Assembly (NCBI RefSeq): GCF_000312445.1
Contig: NZ_HE997182.1
Span: forward strand, 532,841 to 596,840
Reading direction: 5' to 3'
Source: Phocaeicola abscessus CCUG 55929
Lineage (GTDB): Bacteria; Bacteroidota; Bacteroidia; Bacteroidales; Bacteroidaceae
Length of the DNA stretch: 64,000 nucleotides
The first letter of the stretch is position 1. Every line of letters begins with the position of its first letter. This document shows positions 56,695 through 64,000 of this stretch, piece by piece. Under the pieces are notes generated by a model, which saw nothing but the letters and a program-made list of their open reading frames with translations, had not been told where the DNA came from and did not search any database. A program made the translations under genes and the position numbers.

Positions 56695-57722
56695 AAAAGT
56701 CGATTCCCTTCATGTTGTTGTTGATTACGATCGTTTTCTTCTTTGCGATCAATGTATGGATAGGGACGGTGAAGATACCGGCTGGCGAGGTTTGCCGGAT
56801 TCTTTTCGGCGGGGAAAGTGATTCGATCGTTTGGCGGAACATCATTCTAAAGTCCCGTTTACCGCAAGCGTTGACAGCTATCGTGGCGGGCGCCGGTTTG
56901 GCGGTCAGCGGTTTGCAGATGCAAACCGTTTTTCATAATCCGCTTGCCGGCCCGTCGGTGTTAGGCATTAGCAGCGGAGCCAGTCTCGGGGTCGCTTTTG
57001 TGGTGTTGCTTTCCGGTTCGTTGGGCGGCGTCGCTTTGAGTCGTTTGGGTTACTTGGGGGATGCGGCGATGTCTGCGGCGGCCGTCGTCGGTGCCTTAGC
57101 CATTATGATACTGATCGTTTACATCTCTCAAAAGGTGAAGGGAAACGTCACCCTGTTGGTGATCGGGGTGATGATCGGCTATTTGGCTACGGCGATTATC
57201 GGTGTGCTGAAGTTTTTCAGTCCGGAGGAAGATGTGAAAGCGTATGTGGTTTGGGGTTTAGGTAGTTTTTCGAGGGTGTCCGGCAATCAGATGCTGCTCT
57301 TCGTGGTGCTGATGACCATCTTGTTGCCGTTGTCCATGCTGTTGGTCAAAACGATGAACCTGTTGCTCTTGGGCGACAGCTATGCACGGAACCTCGGGTT
57401 GAACATCCGGCGAGCGCGGATGTGGGTGATTGCCTGTTCGGGCGTATTGGTCGCTATCGTCACCGCTTATTGCGGGCCGATCATGTTCATCGGATTGGCA
57501 GTCCCCCACCTTTGCCGCGCCATCTTTCATACTTCCAATCATCGGATCTTGATGCCCGGCACTATGTTGACGGGAGCGGCTTTAGCGTTGATATGCAATC
57601 TGATCGCCCGAATGCCGGGGTTCGAGGGCGCCTTGCCCGTCAATTCCGTTACCGCTTTGATCGGAGCGCCGATCATCGCTTCTGTATTGTTCAGAAAGAG
57701 GAAGGAGGAGATCCGTGAGTAA
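56691..57722 (+). CDS. ABC importer permease, BtuC/FecCD-type
   Basis: A 343-residue inner-membrane permease with about ten membrane segments and the family words VWRNIILKSRLPQALTAIVAG, GLQMQTVFHNPLAGPSVLGIS and PIMFIGLAVPHLCR. It begins at a GTG overlapping the upstream stop (GTGA) and its stop overlaps the ATPase start, so the three genes form one translationally coupled unit. It carries the substrate released from the binding lipoprotein across the inner membrane. Confidence 0.92.
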   Translation: MKKSIPFMLLLITIVFFFAINVWIGTVKIPAGEVCRILFGGESDSIVWRNIILKSRLPQALTAIVAGAGLAVSGLQMQTVFHNPLAGPSVLGISSGASLGVAFVVLLSGSLGGVALSRLGYLGDAAMSAAAVVGALAIMILIVYISQKVKGNVTLLVIGVMIGYLATAIIGVLKFFSPEEDVKAYVVWGLGSFSRVSGNQMLLFVVLMTILLPLSMLLVKTMNLLLLGDSYARNLGLNIRRARMWVIACSGVLVAIVTAYCGPIMFIGLAVPHLCRAIFHTSNHRILMPGTMLTGAALALICNLIARMPGFEGALPVNSVTALIGAPIIASVLFRKRKEEIRE

Positions 57723-58506
57723 AGAAACGATCCGTTTGGAAGATCTCAGTATCGGGTATCGGGGGAAGAAAGCCGAAGTGAAGGTCGTGGCGTCGAAAAT
57801 CGACGCAACTATCCGCAGCGGAGAGCTCACATGTCTGTTAGGAGCGAATGGCGTAGGGAAGTCGACTTTGCTTCGGACGTTATCGGATTTTCAGCCGAAG
57901 CTGGAAGGAAAGATATTCGTCAATGACAGAGAAATCGACGAATACACGGACAAAGAACTTTCCAGACTTATCGGTGTAGTGCTTACCCACAAAGTCCATA
58001 TTCAGAATATGTCTGTCAGGGAATTGGTCGGGTTGGGACGCAGTCCGTACACCGGCTTCTGGGGTAATCTCGGCAAGGAGGATTACCGGATAGTAGACAA
58101 TGCGATTCGACAGGTCGGCATCGGTAATCTGACTCATCGGATGATACAGACGCTCAGCGACGGCGAACGTCAGAAGGTGATGATTGCGAAAGCGCTGACT
58201 CAGGAAACGCCTGTGATCTTCCTCGATGAGCCGACGGCATTTCTCGATTTCCCCAGCAAAGTCGAGATGATGCAGCTTTTGCGTCGGCTTAGCAAAGAGA
58301 CCGATAAGACCATTTTCTTCTCTACACATGATTTGGAATTGGCGCTTCAAATCGTCGATACCGTGTGGATGATGGATAAGCACAAGGGATTGACGACGGG
58401 AACTCCTCGCGAACTGGCTGCCGCCGGCGTGCTGAGCGCTTATATCGAGCGGAAGGGAATCCTGTTTGACCGAACGACCTTGGGAATACGGGTGCTGAGG
58501 CAATAA
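57715..58506 (+). CDS. ABC importer ATPase, BtuD/FecE-type
   Basis: A 263-residue nucleotide-binding subunit: Walker A LGANGVGKSTLL near residue 42, Q-loop region, signature LSDGERQKVMIAKAL near residue 146, Walker B VIFLDEPTAFLD near residue 167, and the switch His in FSTHDLELAL. It drives the permease upstream. The GTG start overlaps the permease stop by eight bases. The gene ends one base before cbiJD ends on the other strand, so the ABC unit and the cobalamin operon converge with no space between them. Confidence 0.93.
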   Translation: MSKETIRLEDLSIGYRGKKAEVKVVASKIDATIRSGELTCLLGANGVGKSTLLRTLSDFQPKLEGKIFVNDREIDEYTDKELSRLIGVVLTHKVHIQNMSVRELVGLGRSPYTGFWGNLGKEDYRIVDNAIRQVGIGNLTHRMIQTLSDGERQKVMIAKALTQETPVIFLDEPTAFLDFPSKVEMMQLLRRLSKETDKTIFFSTHDLELALQIVDTVWMMDKHKGLTTGTPRELAAAGVLSAYIERKGILFDRTTLGIRVLRQ

Positions 58507-60327
58507 TCAGGCCGTATGAATCTCTCCGTTCTCGCCGATCAGCAAAACGATGAGATGCCCGTGGGGCAAAAGGGGTGCGCAATGCCGATAGCAGTGCGAG
58601 ATAACGACTTTGCAGAAATCGTCTGTTTTCTCCGGAGGAATCTTTTCCCAAAGCTCTCGGGCTAAGGTCAACGTGTCGACCACATCGACCACCGATTGTC
58701 CACATCCCGCTTCCCGAATCATCCGCTTGATGAAGTCCTTGCTCATGATCCCTTTTCGGCTGTGCGTGTCGAGGTTCCCTTCGGCTAATTTTACAGCCTT
58801 GCCCAACATGATTCCCAGGGTAAGGTGAGGGATCTGCGCTTCTGCAGCGAGTTTAATCGTTTCGCCGATGAAGTTGCCGTACTCTACGAAGGCCTGTGCG
58901 GGAAGTTCGGGGTAATAAGCCTTCACGTACCTTTCGCTCTTCGCTCCGGAATTGATAACGATGCGGTCGCATCCCGTGGCTTTGGCCACATCTATGCATT
59001 TCCGAATGGATAGGACAAATCCTTCTTCGGAGAAAGGTTTAATGACACCGGAAACACCTACGATGGAAATTCCTCCTACGATACCGAGCCGGGGATTGAA
59101 CGTGCGACGGGCCAACTCTTCTCCTTTGGGTACGGAGATGATGATCGACAGCGGAACTTCGGGTTGGAGCTGCTCGAGGATGTTGTGTACGATCATCTCT
59201 CGCGGAACCTTATTGATGGCTGCCGATCCGATGGGGGAATCGAACCCCTTCAGGGTGATCCTGCCGATGCCTTCGCCTCCTTCGATACGAACCCGCTCGC
59301 CTTGTTCCGGATCTGTTAAGATCGACACACGGGCTGTGATTTCGATGCCGTTCGTCACGTCGGGATCGTCGCCGCTATCCTTGATTGCAGTGGCGGAAGA
59401 TTCTCCGTAGCTTACCGGCACGTAAACGGTTTCTTTGTTGGGAAGGATGACGGGGACGACTCCCTCAACGATTCCATCGGAGAGAATATAACCGGAGCCC
59501 TTTCTGTGTAGAAACGACTGCGCGGCACCAACGGCGGCAGCCGTGGCGTAACTGCCGCTGGTCAGTCCGCTGTGCAGCGCATAGAAATCGGGCAATAGTT
59601 GTTCGACGCTCCTGCGCAAGCCGTGTTCTCCGTTCACCCGATGGAAGACAGCAGGCGTTCGGGGGCGGGAAATAGCGTAGATCCGTATGTGCAAGTCTTC
59701 GGCCGCTTTTACCTTTTCCTCGAACCCACCCGTTTCTCCGCTTTCTTTCAGGAGGATGCCGTCCGGATGCAGTTGGCGAAGGAGGTTGTGCTCATCTTCT
59801 CCCCGGCGGTAGTAGTACAGGACGGAGGTGTCTATCCCCTGTTCGCAGGCTGATTTCATGGAACTTTCCCGTTCCAGAATGCGGTAGTATACTTTCGTTC
59901 CTTTAGCTTCGAGCGGTTTCAACTTGCTGATGCTTTGCACGCCGGTGGTCGCTAAAAGTGTCGGTACGCAAATCTGTTCGACGGCCTCGGAATAGTCTTT
60001 GCACCAGATAATGCGCTCGTCGTCATGAGGAGGGAATATTCGTTCAAAGCGGATGGCGGGGATTCGCAACCGTTCGGCCACATCCGCAACTGTTCGGTGG
60101 AGCTGTTCGGCAAAGGGATGGGCTGCGTCGACAAGCAGACGGATGGCATGTGTTCGGCAGAATGACAGGAGGGCAGGAAAGTCCAACGCCCCTTCCAGTC
60201 GGATGCCATTTTTGAGCGTGATCTGTTGCCCGGCGCCCTTGGTCGAATAGTAATAAGGCTTTCCCGCCTCTTCCAATTCTTTGACCGCCTTGCGTCCTTC
60301 GGTCGTACCTCCGAAAACGATGATCAT
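58507..60327 (-). CDS. cbiJD: fused cobalt-precorrin-6A reductase (CbiJ) and cobalt-precorrin-5B methyltransferase (CbiD)
   Basis: A 606-residue fusion. Residues 1 to about 240 are CbiJ: FGGTTEGRKAVKELE at the start, LVDAAHPFAEQLH, and AISRPRTPAVF near the end. The rest is CbiD, opening with GLTSGSYATAAAVGAAQ and containing AATAIKDSGDDPDVTNG and GVSGVIKPFSE. CbiD methylates C1 of the corrin ring and CbiJ reduces the ring, both in the anaerobic B12 route. It is the last visible gene of the minus-strand operon, and its ATG overlaps the end of cbiGF by four bases. Confidence 0.93.
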   Translation of the reverse strand: MIIVFGGTTEGRKAVKELEEAGKPYYYSTKGAGQQITLKNGIRLEGALDFPALLSFCRTHAIRLLVDAAHPFAEQLHRTVADVAERLRIPAIRFERIFPPHDDERIIWCKDYSEAVEQICVPTLLATTGVQSISKLKPLEAKGTKVYYRILERESSMKSACEQGIDTSVLYYYRRGEDEHNLLRQLHPDGILLKESGETGGFEEKVKAAEDLHIRIYAISRPRTPAVFHRVNGEHGLRRSVEQLLPDFYALHSGLTSGSYATAAAVGAAQSFLHRKGSGYILSDGIVEGVVPVILPNKETVYVPVSYGESSATAIKDSGDDPDVTNGIEITARVSILTDPEQGERVRIEGGEGIGRITLKGFDSPIGSAAINKVPREMIVHNILEQLQPEVPLSIIISVPKGEELARRTFNPRLGIVGGISIVGVSGVIKPFSEEGFVLSIRKCIDVAKATGCDRIVINSGAKSERYVKAYYPELPAQAFVEYGNFIGETIKLAAEAQIPHLTLGIMLGKAVKLAEGNLDTHSRKGIMSKDFIKRMIREAGCGQSVVDVVDTLTLARELWEKIPPEKTDDFCKVVISHCYRHCAPLLPHGHLIVLLIGENGEIHTA

Positions 60328-62120
60328 GCGTTGCCCTTTCTATATCGATGAGTAAAATGCGGAGCGTACAGTTCGGACAATCCTTCGCGATGACCGATGG
60401 CTTCGCCTACGACGATCAAGGTGTCTGACGTCAGACCGTTGCCGCGCAATAGGTCGGTCAGGTCTTTCAGTTGTCCGTGGTAGATGCGCTGTTCCTTCCA
60501 TGTCAGGCGATAGCAGGCGGCCACCGGCGTCGTCGGGGGATATGCTTGGAGCAACTCCGCTTGTACCTTTTCTACGAGGTCCGCACTGAGGTAGATGCAC
60601 ATCGTGCTTTGCGAGCGCGCCAATAGGTGAAGTTGTTCCTTCTCGGGCATCGGCGTACGGCCTTCGCCTCTCGTAAGGATGACGGTTTGCGTCTTCCGAG
60701 GAATCGTGAACTGCGACCGGAGTTCTGCTGCTGCTGCCTGGAAAGCAGAAATGCCGGGGGTGATGTGATAGTCCATGTCGTACTTGTCGAAGAGGTTCAT
60801 CTGTTCCTGAATAGCGCCGTACAGGCAAGGATCGCCCGTGTGGAGGCGGACGATCAGTTCTCCCCGATCATAGGCTTCTTTCATCAATGCAATCTGTTCG
60901 GTAAGGTTCAATGAAGCGGAATTCCTGACCGTGGCCTGAGGTTTTGCGCAGGCCGTAAGTTCGATAGGAACTAAGCTACCGGCGTAAAGAATAAGGTCTG
61001 CCTGTTGCAGTATCTTCCTTCCGCGCACGGAGATCAAATCCGGGTCGCCGGGGCCGGCACCAACGATTTCTATGTGCCCCTTTCTCCGAAACCGGCGATC
61101 GATAGCTGCAGCTAAGGTCCATTTCTCACCTTTTATTTTCGGTAGGACGAGGGATTCGTTTTGAGCGGCGAGCATCGCTGAGGCTTCGCTGACGCTGGAT
61201 GTCCGCATATACTTCCTGACCGTTTCGCTCGGATGTGGGACTTTCATCTTTTCCAAATCTTCGGCAGGGAAGAAGCGGAAGGCGTACGTCTTTTGCAGTT
61301 CCTGTACCACCGGTTCGCACTGTTTTTCCACGATGGTGGAGAAGTCGACGATCGCTTGCAGCGGTATGCCTTTATCCGACAGAGAATCTTCGATCTCACG
61401 TATCAACCCATCCGTCGGCCGGGCTTCGCGAGCGAGGCCTATGCCGACGTGGAGGCAGGGAGGGATGAACCACAGGTAAGGAATGCGGATGCGTGCGGGG
61501 CGAACGGGCGAGACTATCAATAGCAATGCGAAATCTTCTTGCCGGATATCTTCGGCATGATAGAAGAGGGTCACATTGTCTGGCCGGTTCGACACCAACC
61601 ATTCTGTGCCCTTATCGCGGACGGTCAGCAGTAAGGCCGTGGGTTTGCCGGAAGCGAATAGGGCGATTTCGGCGTTCATATTCACCTTGTTGACGTGCCA
61701 GTCGAACCGCTGAGCGAGTGTGTCGAGTACCCATAGTCCCAAACGGTCGCTCTGCGTCGTGATGACGGGTGACGCCCCCAGCGCATGGGCGATCTTCTCG
61801 GTCAGCTCGTTGGCCCTGCCCAGATGGCCGGACAGAACGGAAACGACCATTTGCCCCGTGCAATCGGTGCAAAGGACAGCAGGATCGATATGCTTGTTTT
61901 CGATGTAAGGAGCGATGCTGCGCACACAGATGCCTAAGGCTCCGACGAAGATAAAGGCATCGAATGTATGGAAGTCTTTTCGAAGGAACTCGTCGATCGT
62001 GCGGATGCGAGAAGTTCCTTCTTCTTCGTGCAGAGAGAAGATAGGGAAGTCGAATTCTTTTCGGATGTGTTCGGCCGTCGCATAACCTGCTTCGGAGACG
62101 AGGATAATCGCTGTTTTCAT
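60324..62120 (-). CDS. cbiGF: fused cobalt-precorrin-5A hydrolase (CbiG) and precorrin-4 C11-methyltransferase (CbiF)
   Basis: A 598-residue fusion. The first 330 or so residues are CbiG, with FIFVGALGICVRSIAPYI, SGHLGRANELTEKIAHALG and GIGLAREARPTDGL. The remainder is the methyltransferase CbiF: IEIVGAGPGDPDLISVRG, LIVRLHTGDPCLYGAIQEQM, and DYHITPGISAFQAAAAEL. CbiF adds the C11 methyl and CbiG opens the lactone ring and releases acetaldehyde, consecutive steps of anaerobic cobalamin synthesis. It overlaps cobL and cbiJD by four bases each. Confidence 0.94.
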   Translation of the reverse strand: MKTAIILVSEAGYATAEHIRKEFDFPIFSLHEEEGTSRIRTIDEFLRKDFHTFDAFIFVGALGICVRSIAPYIENKHIDPAVLCTDCTGQMVVSVLSGHLGRANELTEKIAHALGASPVITTQSDRLGLWVLDTLAQRFDWHVNKVNMNAEIALFASGKPTALLLTVRDKGTEWLVSNRPDNVTLFYHAEDIRQEDFALLLIVSPVRPARIRIPYLWFIPPCLHVGIGLAREARPTDGLIREIEDSLSDKGIPLQAIVDFSTIVEKQCEPVVQELQKTYAFRFFPAEDLEKMKVPHPSETVRKYMRTSSVSEASAMLAAQNESLVLPKIKGEKWTLAAAIDRRFRRKGHIEIVGAGPGDPDLISVRGRKILQQADLILYAGSLVPIELTACAKPQATVRNSASLNLTEQIALMKEAYDRGELIVRLHTGDPCLYGAIQEQMNLFDKYDMDYHITPGISAFQAAAAELRSQFTIPRKTQTVILTRGEGRTPMPEKEQLHLLARSQSTMCIYLSADLVEKVQAELLQAYPPTTPVAACYRLTWKEQRIYHGQLKDLTDLLRGNGLTSDTLIVVGEAIGHREGLSELYAPHFTHRYRKGNA

Positions 62121-63319
62121 CGGTTTATCGCTTTCAATATATCAATGGGATTGTAATCGTTGAATACGAGGTGCAGGGCAGGCTGCAGCGCGAGATTCAG
62201 CTCCCGGGCCATTCGCTCAAACAGATCGAAGCCGGTAGAGGTCACGGAATTCATTACGATGCACCCCCCTGGTCGAAGGACGGTCTTCGCCTTGCGCATC
62301 ACCTCTTTCAACTTTCCTCCGTGCCCGCCTATGAATACGGCGTCCGGTCGAGGGAGGTTGGAAATATCCGTCGTGAGGAAATCTCCGGAGACGAATCGGA
62401 TGCCCGGCGCGCCGAACTTCCGGCTGTTGGTTTCCATCAGTCGTCGCCCTTCCTCTCTGATCTCGAAGGCGGTGACGGAGAGATGCGGGAACAACAGGCG
62501 CGCTTCTATCGAAATGGAACCGGTGCAGGAGCCTATGTCCCATAAAGCCTGATGCGTATTCAGTGCCAAAGCTTGCAGGCTGAGCAATCGGATGGGCATC
62601 TTCGTGATCATTCGTTCTCTGCCGTCCAGCAATTCGAATGCCCGATCGTCGATTCCGAAAGGTTTGATCCCCGGCTCTTCGGCGCGGACGATCACGCAAT
62701 TCGGCGCATCGAATTTCATTTCGGAAGCCTCTGCCAGCGAACAGCTGGTCACGCGTTCTCGTTCCGGATTCCCTAAATGTTCGCCCACATGCATCCGATA
62801 GGCCGTGTAGCCGAACTCCGTCATGCGGCGGGCGATCGCTGCGGGGGAGTGTTCCCCGTCCGTGAGAAGGCCGATTTCCGGCGTCCTTTCGATCAGCACA
62901 CGGTCGAGTTCTTGCCACGAACGTCCCGTCAGGGATACTGTCCGCAGTTCCTGATAAGGCATGACCAGCCGGTGTGCGAGCATCTGAAGCGAATGGAAGG
63001 CGGGGAAGACTTTGATCTCCGCCTGCGGCATCTTCCGCCTTATTGTGTTGGCGAAGCCGAAAAACAGGGGGTCGCCAGAGGCGAAGACGACGATCGTTTC
63101 CGTTCCGTTGCATCGCGCTTCTTCGTACTGCTTGAATGTCTCGTCGAGAGGCGCGGCGATATCGATCCATCGAGCTTGTTGAGGCAAGAGGGCGTTGACG
63201 ATTTCACGGTGTCTCTTCCCTCCGGAGAATACTTTTCCCTTCTCTATCTCCCGAGTGATCTCCCGCGAGAAGCGGGGCGCATGCGAGTCGTTGATTCCTA
63301 TGACGATGAATGATAGCAT
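62117..63319 (-). CDS. cobL: precorrin-6Y C5,15-methyltransferase, decarboxylating (CobL/CbiET)
   Basis: A 400-residue protein combining CbiE and CbiT. The CbiE part (residues 1 to about 200) starts FIVIGINDSHAPRFSREI, with VFASGDPLFFGFANTIRR. The CbiT part has WDIGSCTGSISIEARLLFP as SAM-binding motif and DAVFIGGHGGKLKEV. It methylates C5 and C15 and removes carbon dioxide from the acetate side chain. I start at ATG 63319; an earlier in-frame start would lie inside cbiC. It begins 7 bases after cbiC ends and overlaps cbiGF by four bases. Confidence 0.94.
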   Translation of the reverse strand: MLSFIVIGINDSHAPRFSREITREIEKGKVFSGGKRHREIVNALLPQQARWIDIAAPLDETFKQYEEARCNGTETIVVFASGDPLFFGFANTIRRKMPQAEIKVFPAFHSLQMLAHRLVMPYQELRTVSLTGRSWQELDRVLIERTPEIGLLTDGEHSPAAIARRMTEFGYTAYRMHVGEHLGNPERERVTSCSLAEASEMKFDAPNCVIVRAEEPGIKPFGIDDRAFELLDGRERMITKMPIRLLSLQALALNTHQALWDIGSCTGSISIEARLLFPHLSVTAFEIREEGRRLMETNSRKFGAPGIRFVSGDFLTTDISNLPRPDAVFIGGHGGKLKEVMRKAKTVLRPGGCIVMNSVTSTGFDLFERMARELNLALQPALHLVFNDYNPIDILKAINR

Positions 63320-63326
63320 TTTTTCT

Positions 63327-63956
63327 TTAGAGGTCTCTTCCCGGCCGTAAGGCTTCGGCGTCGTCGAACGTGAGGATGGCATTGACCAGTGTGGCCGCCA
63401 GGTTGCTCCCTCCCTTTCTGCCTTCGATAATGAGTTTGGGGATGTTGGCGAACGGTTTGATCATCTGTTTGGATTCGCAGACATGGACGAAGCCGACCGG
63501 TGCGGCGACGATGCCTGCAGGGGAAGCTTTCCCCCGACGGATCAGCGTGCACAGTTCCATGAGAGCGGTCGGAGCATTCCCGAAAGCGAATAAGGCATTG
63601 GGGTGCTCGGCTACAGCCAGGCGGATCCCCGCTTGCGTTCTTGTCAGCGCTTCCCGCCGCACCATGTCTGTTACGCGGGGATCGTCCAAATAACATTTTG
63701 CCTCGACGCCCAAACGTTGCAGTGCACCTTTGCGCAATCCGCTGACGACCATGTTCACATCCGAAACGATGTATGTCAATTCGCCCCTGGCCACTTTCCC
63801 GTACAGGATTTCTACGGCCGAAGGATCGGTGTATAGGAGGTCTTCCATCGTAAAATCGGCGGAGGTATGGATGGCGTGCAGCAGCGCCCATTTGCGGCCT
63901 AAGGGTATCTCGCTGTGTTTCATCTCTTGCTCGATGGTTTGGAAGCTTTTTATCAT
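63327..63956 (-). CDS. cbiC: precorrin-8X methylmutase
   Basis: A 209-residue CobH/CbiC protein. The catalytic His30 is in LLHAIHTSADF, and the family words VSDVNMVVSGL and AAPVGFVHVCESKQ are present. It moves the C11 methyl to C12, forming hydrogenobyrinate or its cobalt form. It is the first complete gene of the operon in this window and its start overlaps the end of another minus-strand frame that continues beyond the window. Confidence 0.95.
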   Translation of the reverse strand: MIKSFQTIEQEMKHSEIPLGRKWALLHAIHTSADFTMEDLLYTDPSAVEILYGKVARGELTYIVSDVNMVVSGLRKGALQRLGVEAKCYLDDPRVTDMVRREALTRTQAGIRLAVAEHPNALFAFGNAPTALMELCTLIRRGKASPAGIVAAPVGFVHVCESKQMIKPFANIPKLIIEGRKGGSNLAATLVNAILTFDDAEALRPGRDL

Positions 63957-64000
63957 GATGTGTTGTCCGATGTGATCTCCTTCGCTCGGGGTTTCGCGGT
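63953..64000 (-). CDS. 3' end of a gene entering from beyond the window
   Basis: On the minus strand a frame coming from beyond 64000 ends TAKPRAKEITSDNTS and stops with a TGA whose bases overlap the cbiC ATG (ATGA). Such overlaps occur throughout this operon (cobL/cbiGF, cbiGF/cbiJD), so this is probably the preceding cobalamin gene. Fifteen residues are too few for identification. Confidence 0.4.
   Translation of the reverse strand, partial: TAKPRAKEITSDNTS

Overview
The window reads as chromosomal DNA of a Bacteroidales bacterium, most like the Tannerellaceae/Porphyromonadaceae. The case rests on SusC/SusD pairs with a FecR-type anti-sigma factor, an S46 dipeptidyl-peptidase, a fused SecDF, the HU protein, RNase HI with a viroplasmin domain, and many promoters of the Bacteroidetes form TAnnTTTG (with TTTG about 19-20 bases upstream where a -33 box is visible). 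No rRNA, tRNA, transposase, phage gene or CRISPR array was recognised. Species was not assigned.

Layout. 1-410: a 41-bp tandem repeat array running off the left edge. 411-10013: an exported six-hairpin glycosidase-like protein, a converging M16 peptidase, then a tight plus-strand run LOG protein, SIS isomerase, ruvB, polysaccharide flippase, DPP7-type peptidase. 10065-15944: more 41-bp repeats, DEAD-box helicase, secreted GH2 beta-galactosidase, HU. 16156-20957: two overlapping rhomboid proteases and secDF. 21058-23374: divergent tdh and kbl, the two steps from threonine to glycine. 23823-28823: BadF-type sugar kinase, a broken GH78 rhamnosidase, an intact GH78 and an esterase. 29136-40740: a polysaccharide-utilisation locus with ECF sigma, FecR anti-sigma, SusC with an N-terminal signalling domain, SusD, an unassigned lipoprotein and an FAD oxidoreductase. 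40741-43978: a degenerate stretch with a chimeric pseudo-copy, then rnhA and argS. 44180-50551: a radical SAM sulfatase-maturating enzyme and a sialic acid (nan) cluster. 50633-55278: LTA-synthase-like sulfatase, ferredoxin-type aldo/keto reductase, CMD-cupin protein. 55531-64000: a BtuFCD-like ABC importer converging on an anaerobic cobalamin operon of fused genes (cbiC, cobL, cbiGF, cbiJD).

Two themes stand out. First, repeats with an exact 41-bp spacing occur at five intergenic places, with sequences that differ between places but share a few words; a stem-loop repeat occurs at three places. Second, between 44.1 and 50.6 kb three genes carry single-site lesions: an in-frame TAA in the sulfatase-maturating enzyme, a TAG replacing the conserved Trp in the nanE epimerase, and a one-base frameshift in nanM. 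A GH78 gene nearby has lost most of its length. If these lesions are real, the strain is losing sialic acid catabolism and sulfatase maturation while keeping glycan import and cobalamin synthesis. If they are assembly errors, they fall surprisingly close together.
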